Program-made: the position numbers and the translations under genes | The notes under the pieces: model-generated | Databases searched by the model: none | Seen by the model: the letters and a program-made list of their open reading frames with translations, nothing else | What the model was told of the DNA's origin: nothing | Origin: CALOCN01 sp942491735 | GTDB lineage: Bacteria > Eisenbacteria > RBG-16-71-46 > JABDJR01 | Direction: 5' to 3' | Length of the DNA: 64,000 nucleotides | NCBI GenBank assembly: GCA_942491735.1 | Contig: CALOCN010000013.1 | Coordinates: 62,001 to 126,000 of the forward strand | In this document: positions 8,100 to 18,100 of the stretch, piece by piece | Layout of the letters: each line of letters begins with the position of its first letter | Numbering within the stretch: position 1 is the first letter of the stretch

Positions 8100-11000
8100 A
8101 CACCCACCACATGGTGCGCTGCCGACTCGTTCTCTTTCTGACCCTGGGGACTCTGGGTCTGGGATTTGTTCTGTCCCCCAGTTCCACGCGGGCCCAGGCG
8201 ACAAGAGAACCGGAGGCACTTCCCGAGGCCAATGCCAAGGCCCTGAAGGATCTGGCCAACCGGTTCCAGGCCCGGTTCGAGTCCCGGCGCGGCACGGCCT
8301 ATCGGGAGCTGCTCAAGCAGCAGGTCTTCCAGCGCATCAACGCCAACTCCGACACCGAGCTCATGGGCGTGGACGAGAGCGGTCGCCCCATCATCTACAC
8401 GATCCACAACGTGGACGCGGCCGAGACCCATGGCACCCAGCACCTGCATCCCGGCGGCATCACCGGCTACGACGTCGACGGCTCCACCATCGGTTCGGGA
8501 AACCTGGCCGTGTGGGACGGAGGGTCGGCCCACGTGAACCACCAGGAGTACGGCGGGCGCGCGGTCCTGGGCATCGACAGTGCGCCCAGCCACTATCACG
8601 CCGCCCATGTGGGGGGGACCATCGCGGCCTCGGGCGTGGACCCCTTGGCCAAGGGGATGGCTCCGGCCGCGACGCTGTACACCCTGGACTGGACCAACGA
8701 CGAGTCCGAGATGGCCAACGGCGCGGCCCTGGGACTCCAGGTCTCCAACCACTCCTACGGGTCCGTCCTGGGGTGGGACTACGACAGCGGTACCGGAATC
8801 TGGACCTGGCACGGGGACACGTCGGTCAACGCCAACGAGGACTGGCTGCACGGTTTCTACAACGCGGGCGCCGCGGACTGGGACGCGATCATGGCGGCCT
8901 CGGTCAAGTACCTGATCGTCAAGTCCGCCGGCAACGACAACGGGGATGCTCCCAGCCCCACCAACACCCCGCACGACCACATCGAGGACGGCTCCACCGG
9001 GAACACCGACTCGCACAACGCGGACTGCTCCACCGGGTTCGACTGCCTGGGCGCCAAGTCCACGGCCAAGAACCCGCTGGTGGTGGGATCGGTCGAGGAC
9101 ATCCCGGGCGGGTACACGCAGCCCTCGGACGTGGTGATTGCGTCCTACTCGTCGGCCGGCCCCACGGACGACGGGCGCATCAAGCCGGACATCGTGGCCA
9201 ACGGCGAGGGGCTCTACTCCATCGACGACGTGAGCAACACCGCCTACGCGACCCGGAGCGGAACCTCCATGGCCGCGCCCACGGCCACCGGGACGATCGC
9301 CCTGTTGACCGAGCTGTTCGAAGCCCGCTACGGCGGCCGCACGCCCCGTTCGGCCACGCTCAAGGCGGCGGTGATCCACTCCGCCTTCGAGGCCGGGTCC
9401 AACCCCGGGCCGGACTATGTGCATGGGTGGGGGCTCCTGAACGCGGTGGGTGCTGCCGACCTGATCATGTCAGGGCCCAGCGACCCCCACGGGATCGCCG
9501 AGTGGAAGCTCCTGGACGGCGAAACCCATACCTTCGAGTTCGAGCGGGTGAGCAACGACTTCAAGGTCACCCTGGTCTGGACCGATCCCGCCGGGACCCC
9601 GGTGGCCACGTCGCTGGACCCCACCACGCCCATGCTGGTGAACAACCTGGACCTGCGGGTGCAGTCGCCCCTGGGCGGCGGTGGCAGCCAGGCCTACCTC
9701 CCCTGGGTGATGAACCCGGCGAGCCCGGCCAGCGCGCCCACCCGGGGCATCAACAGTCTGGACAACGTGGAGCAGGTCTCGGTGAGCACCACCAATACGG
9801 GCACGTTCAGCGTGATCATCAGCCACCAGGGAACGCTCCAGGGGGGCCAGCAGCAGTACTCCCTGGTTTGGGAAGGCCTGGAACCCGTCGAGAAGACCCC
9901 GGTCACCTGGGGTGATTTCGGGTTCGACAACGAGGCCGGCGGCGCCATCCCCGGAACCTACGCGGTTCCCGACGCGGATGTGGGCATCGTGATCGAGACC
10001 CTGAAGCCGGTGGAGCTGGAGCAGGTGACGATTCCGCTGCTCAAGCTCGGCAGCACGTCCGTCACCGTCAACGTCTACGAGTGGAGCGGCGGCGCCACCG
10101 GCACCCGGGGGGCCCTGGTGGCCAGCGGATCTTCGGACCAGTACCTGCCGGGCTTCCAGGAGTTCGCGATCCCGGTCTCGGCCAGCCTCAGCCCTTGCAC
10201 CCAATACAACATCGCGGTGGAGGTGGGGGATGTCTCCCATTGGGGCGGGTATCTCGAGGGGCCGCTGGCGCTCCCCTTCCGGGCCAACGGCGCGTTCATG
10301 GTGCTGGAGGGGGAAGAGGCGGGCGACCCGTCGGCGACCCGGTTCCCCCGCCTGACCCTCTACGGAACCACCACCGGCACTCAGGTCGTGGATCTGGACC
10401 CAGGGGTCGGGACGTGGAGCGGCTCGCAGAGTTCCACCAATGCCGAGCGGACGATCAAGTTCACCGCGGAGCGAACCCGCAACCTCTCCGATGTGGCCTG
10501 GCACGCCACTGCCAACGGCAACCAGTTGGTGACCGCTCGTCTCTACGACTGGACGGGCGGCGTGCAGGGGGACGTGCTGGCCGAGGCGAGTGCCGTGGCC
10601 CTCAACGGCAGCACCCTCCAGACGGTTCCCATCAGCCACCTCCTGTTGGAGGGGAAGCAGTACGAGCTGGGCTTCACCTTCAGCGACATGACCTACGAGA
10701 CCAACACAGCCGTCCCCGCGCCGATTCCGTTCTCTGCCGGGGGAATCCGGGTGGAGTCGTTCAGCCACTTCCTGATCCACACGACATTGGCTCTTTGGCC
10801 GGGGATTGGCGGGGACACATTTCTGGTCCTGGATCTGGGCTCCGGGGAACAGACACTGACCAGTGCCGGTCCGTGGGGAGCCGGTGTCTTCGCCGAGGCC
10901 TTGGGAGACCACACGCTGCACTCCCTGGGCTGGCTGGGCGACGTGCAGGAAGGCGAGCCCATCCAGGTCCGGGTGTACGAGGCCACGGGAACGACCCGCG

Positions 11001-11554
11001 GCACCCTGCTGGCCGGTGGGACGTTCTCCTCGACCGGGTCCGGCGAGCAGTGGCACGACCTGCCGCTCTACCTGGAGCTGTCCGCGGGGCAGGAGGTCGA
11101 GTTCGAGGTCGTCCTGCCCGGCGGCGGGCTCGACGGTGCCCAGGCTTGGCCCGCTGCCTCGCTCCCCGCGATCGTTCCCAACTACGAGTTCTACGCCGGA
11201 GGGGGCGGACTCAACCGCGTCCCCACCCTGCGCATTGGCACCTGCAACAGCAACACGATCCTCGCCGCGGATCCGGACGTCCCGTCCCTGGATGGCCTCC
11301 GGCTCATGGGGGCTTCCTCCAACCCGCTTCGCGGCGCGGGCACGGTGCGGTTTTCCCTGGGCGAGCCGGGACCAGTGCGCCTGGATGTGGTCGATGTTCG
11401 TGGTCGGCGGGTCCGCACCCTCCTGGACTCCGCGCAACCGGCCGGGGCCGGGGAAGTCGCCATCGACACCCGGGGTCTCGCCGCGGGCATGTACTTCCTG
11501 GCCTTGCACGCGGCCGGGGAAACGCGCGTGCAGAAGCTGACCGTTGTTCACTGA
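8096..11554 (+). CDS. Exported subtilisin-like (S8) serine protease with C-terminal sorting domain, copy 1
   Basis: Start GTG 8096 is chosen because AAGGAGA lies 6 bases before it and it overlaps the stop of the previous gene; 1,152 residues. Signal peptide residues about 6-31 (VRCRLVLFLTLGTLGLGFVL). Catalytic triad by motif: Asp141 (LAVWDGG), His168 (HYHAAHVGGT) and Ser391 (SGTSMAAP), with the oxyanion Asn in SAGNDNG. Beta-sandwich domains follow (about residues 510-1070). The last about 80 residues (MGASSNPLRGAGTVRF, VDVRGRRVRTLL, GLAAGMYFLALHA) are a FlgD/type IX-like sorting domain, predicting outer-membrane transport and surface attachment or release. The His motif has Ala-Ala where HGTH is usual, but the triad is intact. 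A paralogue follows after 34 bases. Confidence 0.9.
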   Translation: MNTHHMVRCRLVLFLTLGTLGLGFVLSPSSTRAQATREPEALPEANAKALKDLANRFQARFESRRGTAYRELLKQQVFQRINANSDTELMGVDESGRPIIYTIHNVDAAETHGTQHLHPGGITGYDVDGSTIGSGNLAVWDGGSAHVNHQEYGGRAVLGIDSAPSHYHAAHVGGTIAASGVDPLAKGMAPAATLYTLDWTNDESEMANGAALGLQVSNHSYGSVLGWDYDSGTGIWTWHGDTSVNANEDWLHGFYNAGAADWDAIMAASVKYLIVKSAGNDNGDAPSPTNTPHDHIEDGSTGNTDSHNADCSTGFDCLGAKSTAKNPLVVGSVEDIPGGYTQPSDVVIASYSSAGPTDDGRIKPDIVANGEGLYSIDDVSNTAYATRSGTSMAAPTATGTIALLTELFEARYGGRTPRSATLKAAVIHSAFEAGSNPGPDYVHGWGLLNAVGAADLIMSGPSDPHGIAEWKLLDGETHTFEFERVSNDFKVTLVWTDPAGTPVATSLDPTTPMLVNNLDLRVQSPLGGGGSQAYLPWVMNPASPASAPTRGINSLDNVEQVSVSTTNTGTFSVIISHQGTLQGGQQQYSLVWEGLEPVEKTPVTWGDFGFDNEAGGAIPGTYAVPDADVGIVIETLKPVELEQVTIPLLKLGSTSVTVNVYEWSGGATGTRGALVASGSSDQYLPGFQEFAIPVSASLSPCTQYNIAVEVGDVSHWGGYLEGPLALPFRANGAFMVLEGEEAGDPSATRFPRLTLYGTTTGTQVVDLDPGVGTWSGSQSSTNAERTIKFTAERTRNLSDVAWHATANGNQLVTARLYDWTGGVQGDVLAEASAVALNGSTLQTVPISHLLLEGKQYELGFTFSDMTYETNTAVPAPIPFSAGGIRVESFSHFLIHTTLALWPGIGGDTFLVLDLGSGEQTLTSAGPWGAGVFAEALGDHTLHSLGWLGDVQEGEPIQVRVYEATGTTRGTLLAGGTFSSTGSGEQWHDLPLYLELSAGQEVEFEVVLPGGGLDGAQAWPAASLPAIVPNYEFYAGGGGLNRVPTLRIGTCNSNTILAADPDVPSLDGLRLMGASSNPLRGAGTVRFSLGEPGPVRLDVVDVRGRRVRTLLDSAQPAGAGEVAIDTRGLAAGMYFLALHAAGETRVQKLTVVH

Positions 11555-11588
11555 GCAAAACGATCCACGAGGATCAAGGAGCACGATC

Positions 11589-14500
11589 ATGAGAAGCCGA
11601 CGTTTCGCTTTCCGCAGACTGTCCCTGGTGGCCGGCCTGGCCTTGACCGGGGTGGTGGTCAGCCTGGTCTCGCGCCCCACTCCGGCTCCGGGGCAGGCCT
11701 CGCGCCGTGCCCCGGATGCCCTACCCATCGTGGCCAACGGCCCGGAGCTGAGCCGCCTGGCCGCGGAGTTCGGGCAGGAGTTCGAGGCGCGCCGCGGCGC
11801 CGCCTACCGGGAACTGCTCAAGCAGAAGTTCTGGCAGGACCTCAACGCCGATCCCACCCGGGAGCTCATGGGGGTGGACGAGCGGGGCGAGCCCATTGTC
11901 TACAAGACGCACAACACGGACGCGCGGTGGACCACCAACACCAACGACCTGGTGCCGGGCGGGTCGTCCGGTCACAACGTCACCGGCGCCACCATCGGCG
12001 CGGGGGAGCTGGCCATCTGGGACGGAGATCCGGTGCGCGCCGGCCACCAGGAGTTCGAGGGACGGGTGACCAAGATCAACACCAGCGGCAACGGGGATCA
12101 CGCGACCCACGTGGCCGGGACCATGGTCGGTGCCGGCTACTCCACCAACACCTCGGCCCAGGGCATGGCTCCGGACGCGCTCCTGGACAGCTACGACTGG
12201 ACCAACGACGACTCCGAGATGGCCACGGCCGCGGCGGCCGGACTCCAGGTCTCCAACCACTCCTACGGCGGTGTCTACGGCTACGACAAGGACTCCGGCG
12301 GGAACTGGCACTGGTACGGCGGCGGCGGCAACAACGAGGATATGGACTTCGGCCTCTACGACTCTGGCGCCCGGGCCTGGGACGTCATCGCCAAGAACGC
12401 CCCGGAGTACCTCATGGTGGTCTCGGCCGGCAACGACCGGAACGCCGAGCCGGGAAGCGGGGAGAGCCACACCCACGCGGGCTCGGGGAGCCACACCGAC
12501 ACCCATGAGAAGGACTGCGCCGGCGGGTACGACTGCATGGGCGGCAGTGCCCTGGCCAAGAACGTCCTCACCGTGGGGGCGGTGAAGGATCTGGGGTTCT
12601 ACGGATACACCGGTGATCCGGCCGACGTGGTCATCGAGTCCTACTCCTCCCGCGGCCCGGCCGACGATGGCCGCATCAAGCCGGACATCGTGGGCAACGG
12701 TCAGGACCTGTGGTCGGCCAGCAATGCGTCCAACAGTGCCTACGCGACCAAGAGCGGCACCTCCATGGCCGCGCCCAACGTGTCCGGGACCCTCGCGCTC
12801 CTCACCGAGATCTACGAGGAGACCTGGGGCAAGCGGCCGCTCTCGTCCACCCTCAAGGGGCTGGTCATCCACACCGCGAACGAAGCCGGCAGCACCGACG
12901 GCCCGGACCACATCTTTGGTTGGGGGCTCCTGGATGCCCACGCCGCCGCGGATCACATCGACTTCAACACCAGCGCCGACTACGGGTTCGCGGAGCTGAC
13001 CCTGCAGCAGGGCGAGACCCAGGTCTTCAACTTCACCGGTGACGGCAGCGAGATCAAGGTGACCGCGGTGTGGACGGACTGGGCCGGTAGCTACTCCTCC
13101 AGCGATCCGTTGCCGCCCGCGGTCAACAACGGCACCACGCCGGTGCTCAACAACGATCTGGACATCCGGCTCCGTCGCACCGACATCGCCGGAGCGGACA
13201 AGCTGCCCTGGCGCCTGGATACCGCCAACCCCACCGCCGGCGCCAACCGGGGCGACAACTCGGTGGACAACGTGGAGCAGATCCATCCGGGGAACCACCC
13301 CTCGGGTGACTGGGAAGTTCGGATTTCGCACAAAGGAACCCTCCAGGGCGGTCCGCAGACCTACACCCTTCTCTGGACCGGTCTGGAGCTGGAGGACGAG
13401 TTGGAGCCCACGCCGGTGGGCCAGGAGTTCGAGAAGCCGTACAGTACCCTCTACAGCTTCCTGCTCCCCAACACCAAGCCGGGCATGGTGGTGGAGACGA
13501 CCAAGGACATTCACCTCACACACTTGACCATTCCGCTGCAGAAGGTGTGCCCCTCGGACGTCACCATCACCTTCTACGAGTGGAACGGGTCGCTGCGCTT
13601 GAACCGCTTCCAGACCACGGTGAGCGACTTCTATCCCGGCATGCATCGCTACACCATTCCCATCGGCTTCACCCTCGACGCGTGCACCCGCTACACCATC
13701 CAGTTGGACACCGGCCCGGTGGCCCGGTGGCAGGGGTATCTGGAAACGGACCTGACCCTGCCGCACCGGGGGGATCACGGATTGGTGCTCATCGAGGCCG
13801 ATGAGAACTTCGCTCTCTCGGCCGTTCGCATTCCGGCGTTCGATCTCCACGGGTACGCACCCGGAGTCGGTACCACGGACCTGGGCGACGGCATTTCGTT
13901 CTCCGGCGCCAACTCCACCAGCGGCAGCCGCTCGCTCTACATTACGGCGGAGAGCAGTCTGGACCTGAGCCGGGTGGAGTGGAACGCGATGGTCAACGGG
14001 GACCAGGACATCACCGCGAATCTGTACGACTACAGCGGCGGGTCCCGCGGAGCCAAACTCGCCTCGGGAACCATTGAGGCGCTGACCGGCAGTTCTCCCC
14101 AGGTCGTGCCGCTGAGCCACATGCTGCTGGAAGGGCAGCGCTACGAGATCCGGTTCGTCTACACCGACGTGACCTACCAGGCCAATCCCGGCGGAGCGGT
14201 TCCCTACACCGCGGGCGCGATCCGGGTGGACGGGTTCGACCTGCTGCTCATGGATGTCATGCTGCACCACGAACCGGGCGTTGGGGGGGACGGCTCCACG
14301 GCGTGGTACCTGGGAACGGACTTCCTGGACATGTCGCCCGCGTCCCCGTCCTTCACTCTCGGTGTCTTCTCCACGATCTGGAAGACCGGGTATGTCCACG
14401 GTCTGGGCGTCTACGCCGACGTGGCCTCCGGGAGTTCGATCACCTTTTCCATCTACGACGCCAACGGTTCCAGTCGGGGCGCGTTGATCGATCAGGTCAC

Positions 14501-15035
14501 CATTCAGGCCGACCAGAGCGGCATGCGGTGGCACGACGCACCGTTCCTGGCGCGGGTGATCGATGGCAGCGACTATGAGTTCACGGTCGACTTCAGCGGC
14601 GTCAACGAGTTGCGGGTCTGGAACGAGAACGACGCCCTGCCGGCCTCGCCCACCAGTTTCCACGACCTCTACGACGCGAGCCTGAACCAGGTTGCGGTCC
14701 CCTACCTGCGGATCAGCCATTGCGGCGTGTCCGCCACGTTGGCTGCGGACCCGCCGGAGCTTCCCGAGCCGGGTCTGCGGCTCATGGGGGCGTCGTCCAA
14801 CCCGCTCCGTGGCGCGGGGTCGGTGCGGTTCTCCCTGGAGGAACCGAGCGAGGTCACCCTGGAGGTGATCGATGTCCAGGGCCGCCGGGTGAAGAGACTC
14901 CTCGACGGCGTGCTCCAGCCGGCCGGTGAAGGCGCCGTGTCCATCGACACCCGGGACCTGGCATCGGGCATGTACTTCCTCACCCTGCGCGCCGGGGGCG
15001 AGACCCGGGTGCGCAAGCTCGCCGTAGTGCATTGA
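11589..15035 (+). CDS. Exported subtilisin-like (S8) serine protease with C-terminal sorting domain, copy 2
   Basis: ATG 11589 is used because AAGGAG sits 8 bases before it; 1,148 residues. Signal peptide MRSRRFAFRRLSLVAGLALT onward, cleaved near PAPGQA. Triad: Asp145 (LAIWDGD), His171 (GDHATHVAGT, the normal motif) and Ser392 (SGTSMAAP). The layout and C-terminal sorting domain (MGASSNPLRGAGSVRFSLEE, DLASGMYFLTLRAGGETRV) match the preceding gene almost domain for domain, so this is a tandem duplication with clear divergence. Both begin with a shared pro-region pattern (RRGAAYRELLKQKFW). Likely co-transcribed with the response regulator and copy 1. Downstream, a 22-base palindrome at 15049-15070 may end transcription. 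Confidence 0.92.
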   Translation: MRSRRFAFRRLSLVAGLALTGVVVSLVSRPTPAPGQASRRAPDALPIVANGPELSRLAAEFGQEFEARRGAAYRELLKQKFWQDLNADPTRELMGVDERGEPIVYKTHNTDARWTTNTNDLVPGGSSGHNVTGATIGAGELAIWDGDPVRAGHQEFEGRVTKINTSGNGDHATHVAGTMVGAGYSTNTSAQGMAPDALLDSYDWTNDDSEMATAAAAGLQVSNHSYGGVYGYDKDSGGNWHWYGGGGNNEDMDFGLYDSGARAWDVIAKNAPEYLMVVSAGNDRNAEPGSGESHTHAGSGSHTDTHEKDCAGGYDCMGGSALAKNVLTVGAVKDLGFYGYTGDPADVVIESYSSRGPADDGRIKPDIVGNGQDLWSASNASNSAYATKSGTSMAAPNVSGTLALLTEIYEETWGKRPLSSTLKGLVIHTANEAGSTDGPDHIFGWGLLDAHAAADHIDFNTSADYGFAELTLQQGETQVFNFTGDGSEIKVTAVWTDWAGSYSSSDPLPPAVNNGTTPVLNNDLDIRLRRTDIAGADKLPWRLDTANPTAGANRGDNSVDNVEQIHPGNHPSGDWEVRISHKGTLQGGPQTYTLLWTGLELEDELEPTPVGQEFEKPYSTLYSFLLPNTKPGMVVETTKDIHLTHLTIPLQKVCPSDVTITFYEWNGSLRLNRFQTTVSDFYPGMHRYTIPIGFTLDACTRYTIQLDTGPVARWQGYLETDLTLPHRGDHGLVLIEADENFALSAVRIPAFDLHGYAPGVGTTDLGDGISFSGANSTSGSRSLYITAESSLDLSRVEWNAMVNGDQDITANLYDYSGGSRGAKLASGTIEALTGSSPQVVPLSHMLLEGQRYEIRFVYTDVTYQANPGGAVPYTAGAIRVDGFDLLLMDVMLHHEPGVGGDGSTAWYLGTDFLDMSPASPSFTLGVFSTIWKTGYVHGLGVYADVASGSSITFSIYDANGSSRGALIDQVTIQADQSGMRWHDAPFLARVIDGSDYEFTVDFSGVNELRVWNENDALPASPTSFHDLYDASLNQVAVPYLRISHCGVSATLAADPPELPEPGLRLMGASSNPLRGAGSVRFSLEEPSEVTLEVIDVQGRRVKRLLDGVLQPAGEGAVSIDTRDLASGMYFLTLRAGGETRVRKLAVVH

Positions 15036-15048
15036 TCGTTCTTCGGGT

Positions 15049-15070
15049 GCTCCGCCGCCGGCGGCGGAGC
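15049..15070. repeat. Perfect 22-bp GC-rich palindrome, possible terminator
   Basis: GCTCCGCCGCC followed by its exact reverse complement, 13 bases after the stop of the second protease. There is no T-tract, so intrinsic termination is uncertain. Its last four bases overlap the first half-site of the direct-repeat operator at 15067, mirroring the palindrome next to operator copy 1. Confidence 0.5.
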
Positions 15071-15095
15071 GTCCGAAAATCTTGCCTCAGCGTCC
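15067..15095 (+). promoter_or_regulatory. Direct-repeat operator candidate, copy 2 (upstream of HTCS gene)
   Basis: GAGCGTCC (15067-15074) and CAGCGTCC (15088-15095) with the same 21-base period as at 7596-7624. Both half-sites are identical between copies and 9 of 13 spacer bases agree. It ends 76 bases before the GTG of the HTCS regulator, compatible with autoregulation by its AraC-type DNA-binding domain. Confidence 0.6.
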
Positions 15096-15171
15096 ATAGC
15101 GGCCCCGTCGCAATCCACAGGCAGGCAAAAGGTTGGGGCCAAATCCCGGCTCATGCTAGCCTCGGCTCATC

Positions 15172-18100
15172 GTGCGATTGACCTTCCCCTTCCTCTGCAT
15201 ACTGGTTCTCTTCCTGGCCTCCGGTGCCCTGGCCGCCACCCACCCCAGCTATGCCCCCCGCCAGTGGACGGTGCGGGACGGGCTCCCGACGAACCTGGTG
15301 TACGGGATCGTGCAGACCCGGGACGGCTATCTGTGGATGGGCACCACCGACGGGGTGGTGCGATTCGACGGCGCGCGCATGCGGGTCTTTGACGCCGGCA
15401 ACACCGAAGGCCTGGTCAACAATCTGCTCCCCTACGTGGGAATCGATCCGGACGGGGACGTGTGGGCCTGGGGTTCGGCTCCCTGGGTCAGCACCCTGGA
15501 AACCCGGGCGCGGACGTTCGGCCCGGAAGTCGGCATGCCTCGGATCGGTGTGCGCGATCCCCTACTCGAGTCCGATGGCCGGGTCTGGATCCCCACCGGG
15601 CGGGGCCTCATGCGGGTACAAGGGGATCGGGTGGAGCACGCGCATCCGGACCTGGAAGGCAAGTCGGTCGCTCGGCCCCATCGCACGCGCAGCGGGGTGT
15701 TCCTGGTTCCCGTGATTGGCGAGGGCTTCTTCACCCTGCAGGATGACGTGCTGACCCGGGTGGGCGAGTTGCTTCCCTCGGGAGGCCGCCTTCACATCCA
15801 GGAGGGGGCGGACGGCGTGGTTTGGCTTCCGCTGACCGCGGGGTTGGCTCGCTGGGTGCCGGGAGAGTCCGAACCGCAGCCGGTCACCGGACTCCCCAGC
15901 ACCCCGATCACCTTCCTCGAGCTGGACGATCGTTCCGGCAACCTGTGGGTGGGGTCCCGGGATGGGCTCTTTCGGGGTGATCTACGAACCGACCCACCGG
16001 TCTTCACCCGGGAGGCCGACGCCGCTCCCCACGACATGCTCTTTGCCGGCGACGGCAGCGTTTGGACCGCGCGGGATTCCGTGGTCACGCGAAACCAGCG
16101 CACGGTCTACACCGCGCCCAGTTCGGTGCTGAGCCTTTTCGAGGATCGCGAGGGGAACGTGTGGGTGGGCACCGGCGAGAGCGGTGTGGTTCGGTTGCGC
16201 CGCACCACGTTGGGCACGCTCTACCCGCAGGTGAAGATCGACAACGTCATCGACGACGGGGGTGGAGGGCTTCTGATGGGAGCCTCGGACGGTTCCCTGA
16301 TACGCATGGATTTGCACGGAGAAACAGTTCAGCAGGCGCCCCCGTTCTGGGCACTGCATCGGGACAGCCAGGGCCGGCTCTGGGGCGGGAACGCCAGCGG
16401 TCTGTTCCGGTTCAACGAGGATGGCTGGGAGAACGTGCAGACGCGGACGCATGTTCACAGCATTGCCGAGACCAGCGACGGGTGGTTGTGGGTGACCGGT
16501 CAGGCCCAGATCGATCGGCTGCGGGCGGGACGGTGGGAAACCTTCACGCCCAAGGAGGGGACCAGCAACGGCCCCATGCATTTCTGTGGCGAGGGGCCGG
16601 ACGGATCCGTGTGGATTGGCAGCCCCGAGGGACTGTTCCGTTATCGCCACGGTCAGTGGGCGGCACTCACCGAGGCCGACGGGCTCTCTTCCAACCGGGT
16701 GTTCTCCGCCTTTGTCGATCGTCGCGGGGTGGTCTGGGCCGGGACCGAGGGGCGGGGGCTCAATCGGATCGAGCTCAGCGATCCCGCGGATATCAAGAGC
16801 GCCCGGATCACCCGAATCATGGAGCGGGACGGGTTGTTCGAGAACGGCTTGCTGACCGTGACCGCGGACGCCATGGGGCGTTTGTGGTGCGGCAGCAACC
16901 GCGGCATCTTCTGGGTTCCCCTGGAGCAACTGGACGCGTTCGCCGGCGGGACCCGCGACCGCATTCATTGCACCGTCTACACCGAGAACGACGGTCTGGT
17001 CAGCGCGGTGGGCAATGACGACGGGTTCCCCAACGCGTTGGAGATGAACGGGCACCTCTACCTGACCACGGACCGCGGCCTGGCCGCGATCCATCTCTCC
17101 CAGGTGGTGTCGAGCCTCCCCGAACTCCCGGTCGTCCTGGAGGCGGTCCAGGTGGCGGAGTCGTCCATCCCGGTGCTCTCGGAGTCCCATGACCTGGCCA
17201 AGGGTCAACGCGAGTTCGAGATCACCTATACCGCGCCCACCTTCATTGACCCGGAGAACGTCCGGTTCCGCTATCGCCTCATTGGATTCCGCAACGAGTG
17301 GGTGGAGGCCGGATCGCGACGCACCGCCTACTTCACCAACGTGCCGCCCGGTCGCTATCGCTTCGAGGTCATGGCGTCCCAGGGCTCCGGGGGTTGGGGA
17401 CGCGCGGGGACCCAGCTCGCCCTTTCCGTTCCCGCCTTCTTCCATGAGACCCCATGGTTTCGCGGGCTCATGGTTCTGGTGGGGTTGGGTCTGGTCATAG
17501 GGGGGGTGGTGGGCCGAGGTCGCCTTGCCGCAAGGCGTCAGCGGGAGCTGCAGGAAACGGTCCGCGAACGCACCACGGAGTTGGAGACCGCCCGCGCGGT
17601 GGCCGAGCAGGCCCGGGAAGCGGAAACCCGGGAGCGGGAGCTGACCGACGAGGAACGCCGCAAGGCGGAAGCAGCCCGGCGGACCGCGGAAGAAGCACGC
17701 GAAACCGCGCAACGCCAAGCCAAGCGTCTGCTGGAGCTGGACCAGGCCAAGTCCCGCTTCTTTGCCAACGTGTCGCACGAGTTTCGTACGCCGCTCACCC
17801 TCACCATTGGTCCGGTGGAGGATGTGTTGAGCGGCATGCATGGGGACCTCAGCGACGAAGCCAAACAGGAACTGCGGATCGCGGTGCGCAGTTCGCACTC
17901 GGTGTTGGATCTGGTGAACCAGATCCTGGACCTGGCCAAGCTGGAGGCGGGTGAGCTCACCCTGCAACGCAGCGAGGGAGACCTGGGAGCCTGCGTGAAC
18001 CGGGCCAGCGAGGCCTTTGTCTCCCTGGCCGAACGTCGCGGGGTCACGCTCACCGTGGACCTGGCGCCCCGCCCGGTCCGGGCCAGTTTCGATGAGACCC

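Noticed and set aside
11721..15032. Antisense open frame of 1,103 codons opposite protease copy 2
   Set aside because: Shadow of the S8 gene, which has an intact triad and sorting domain.
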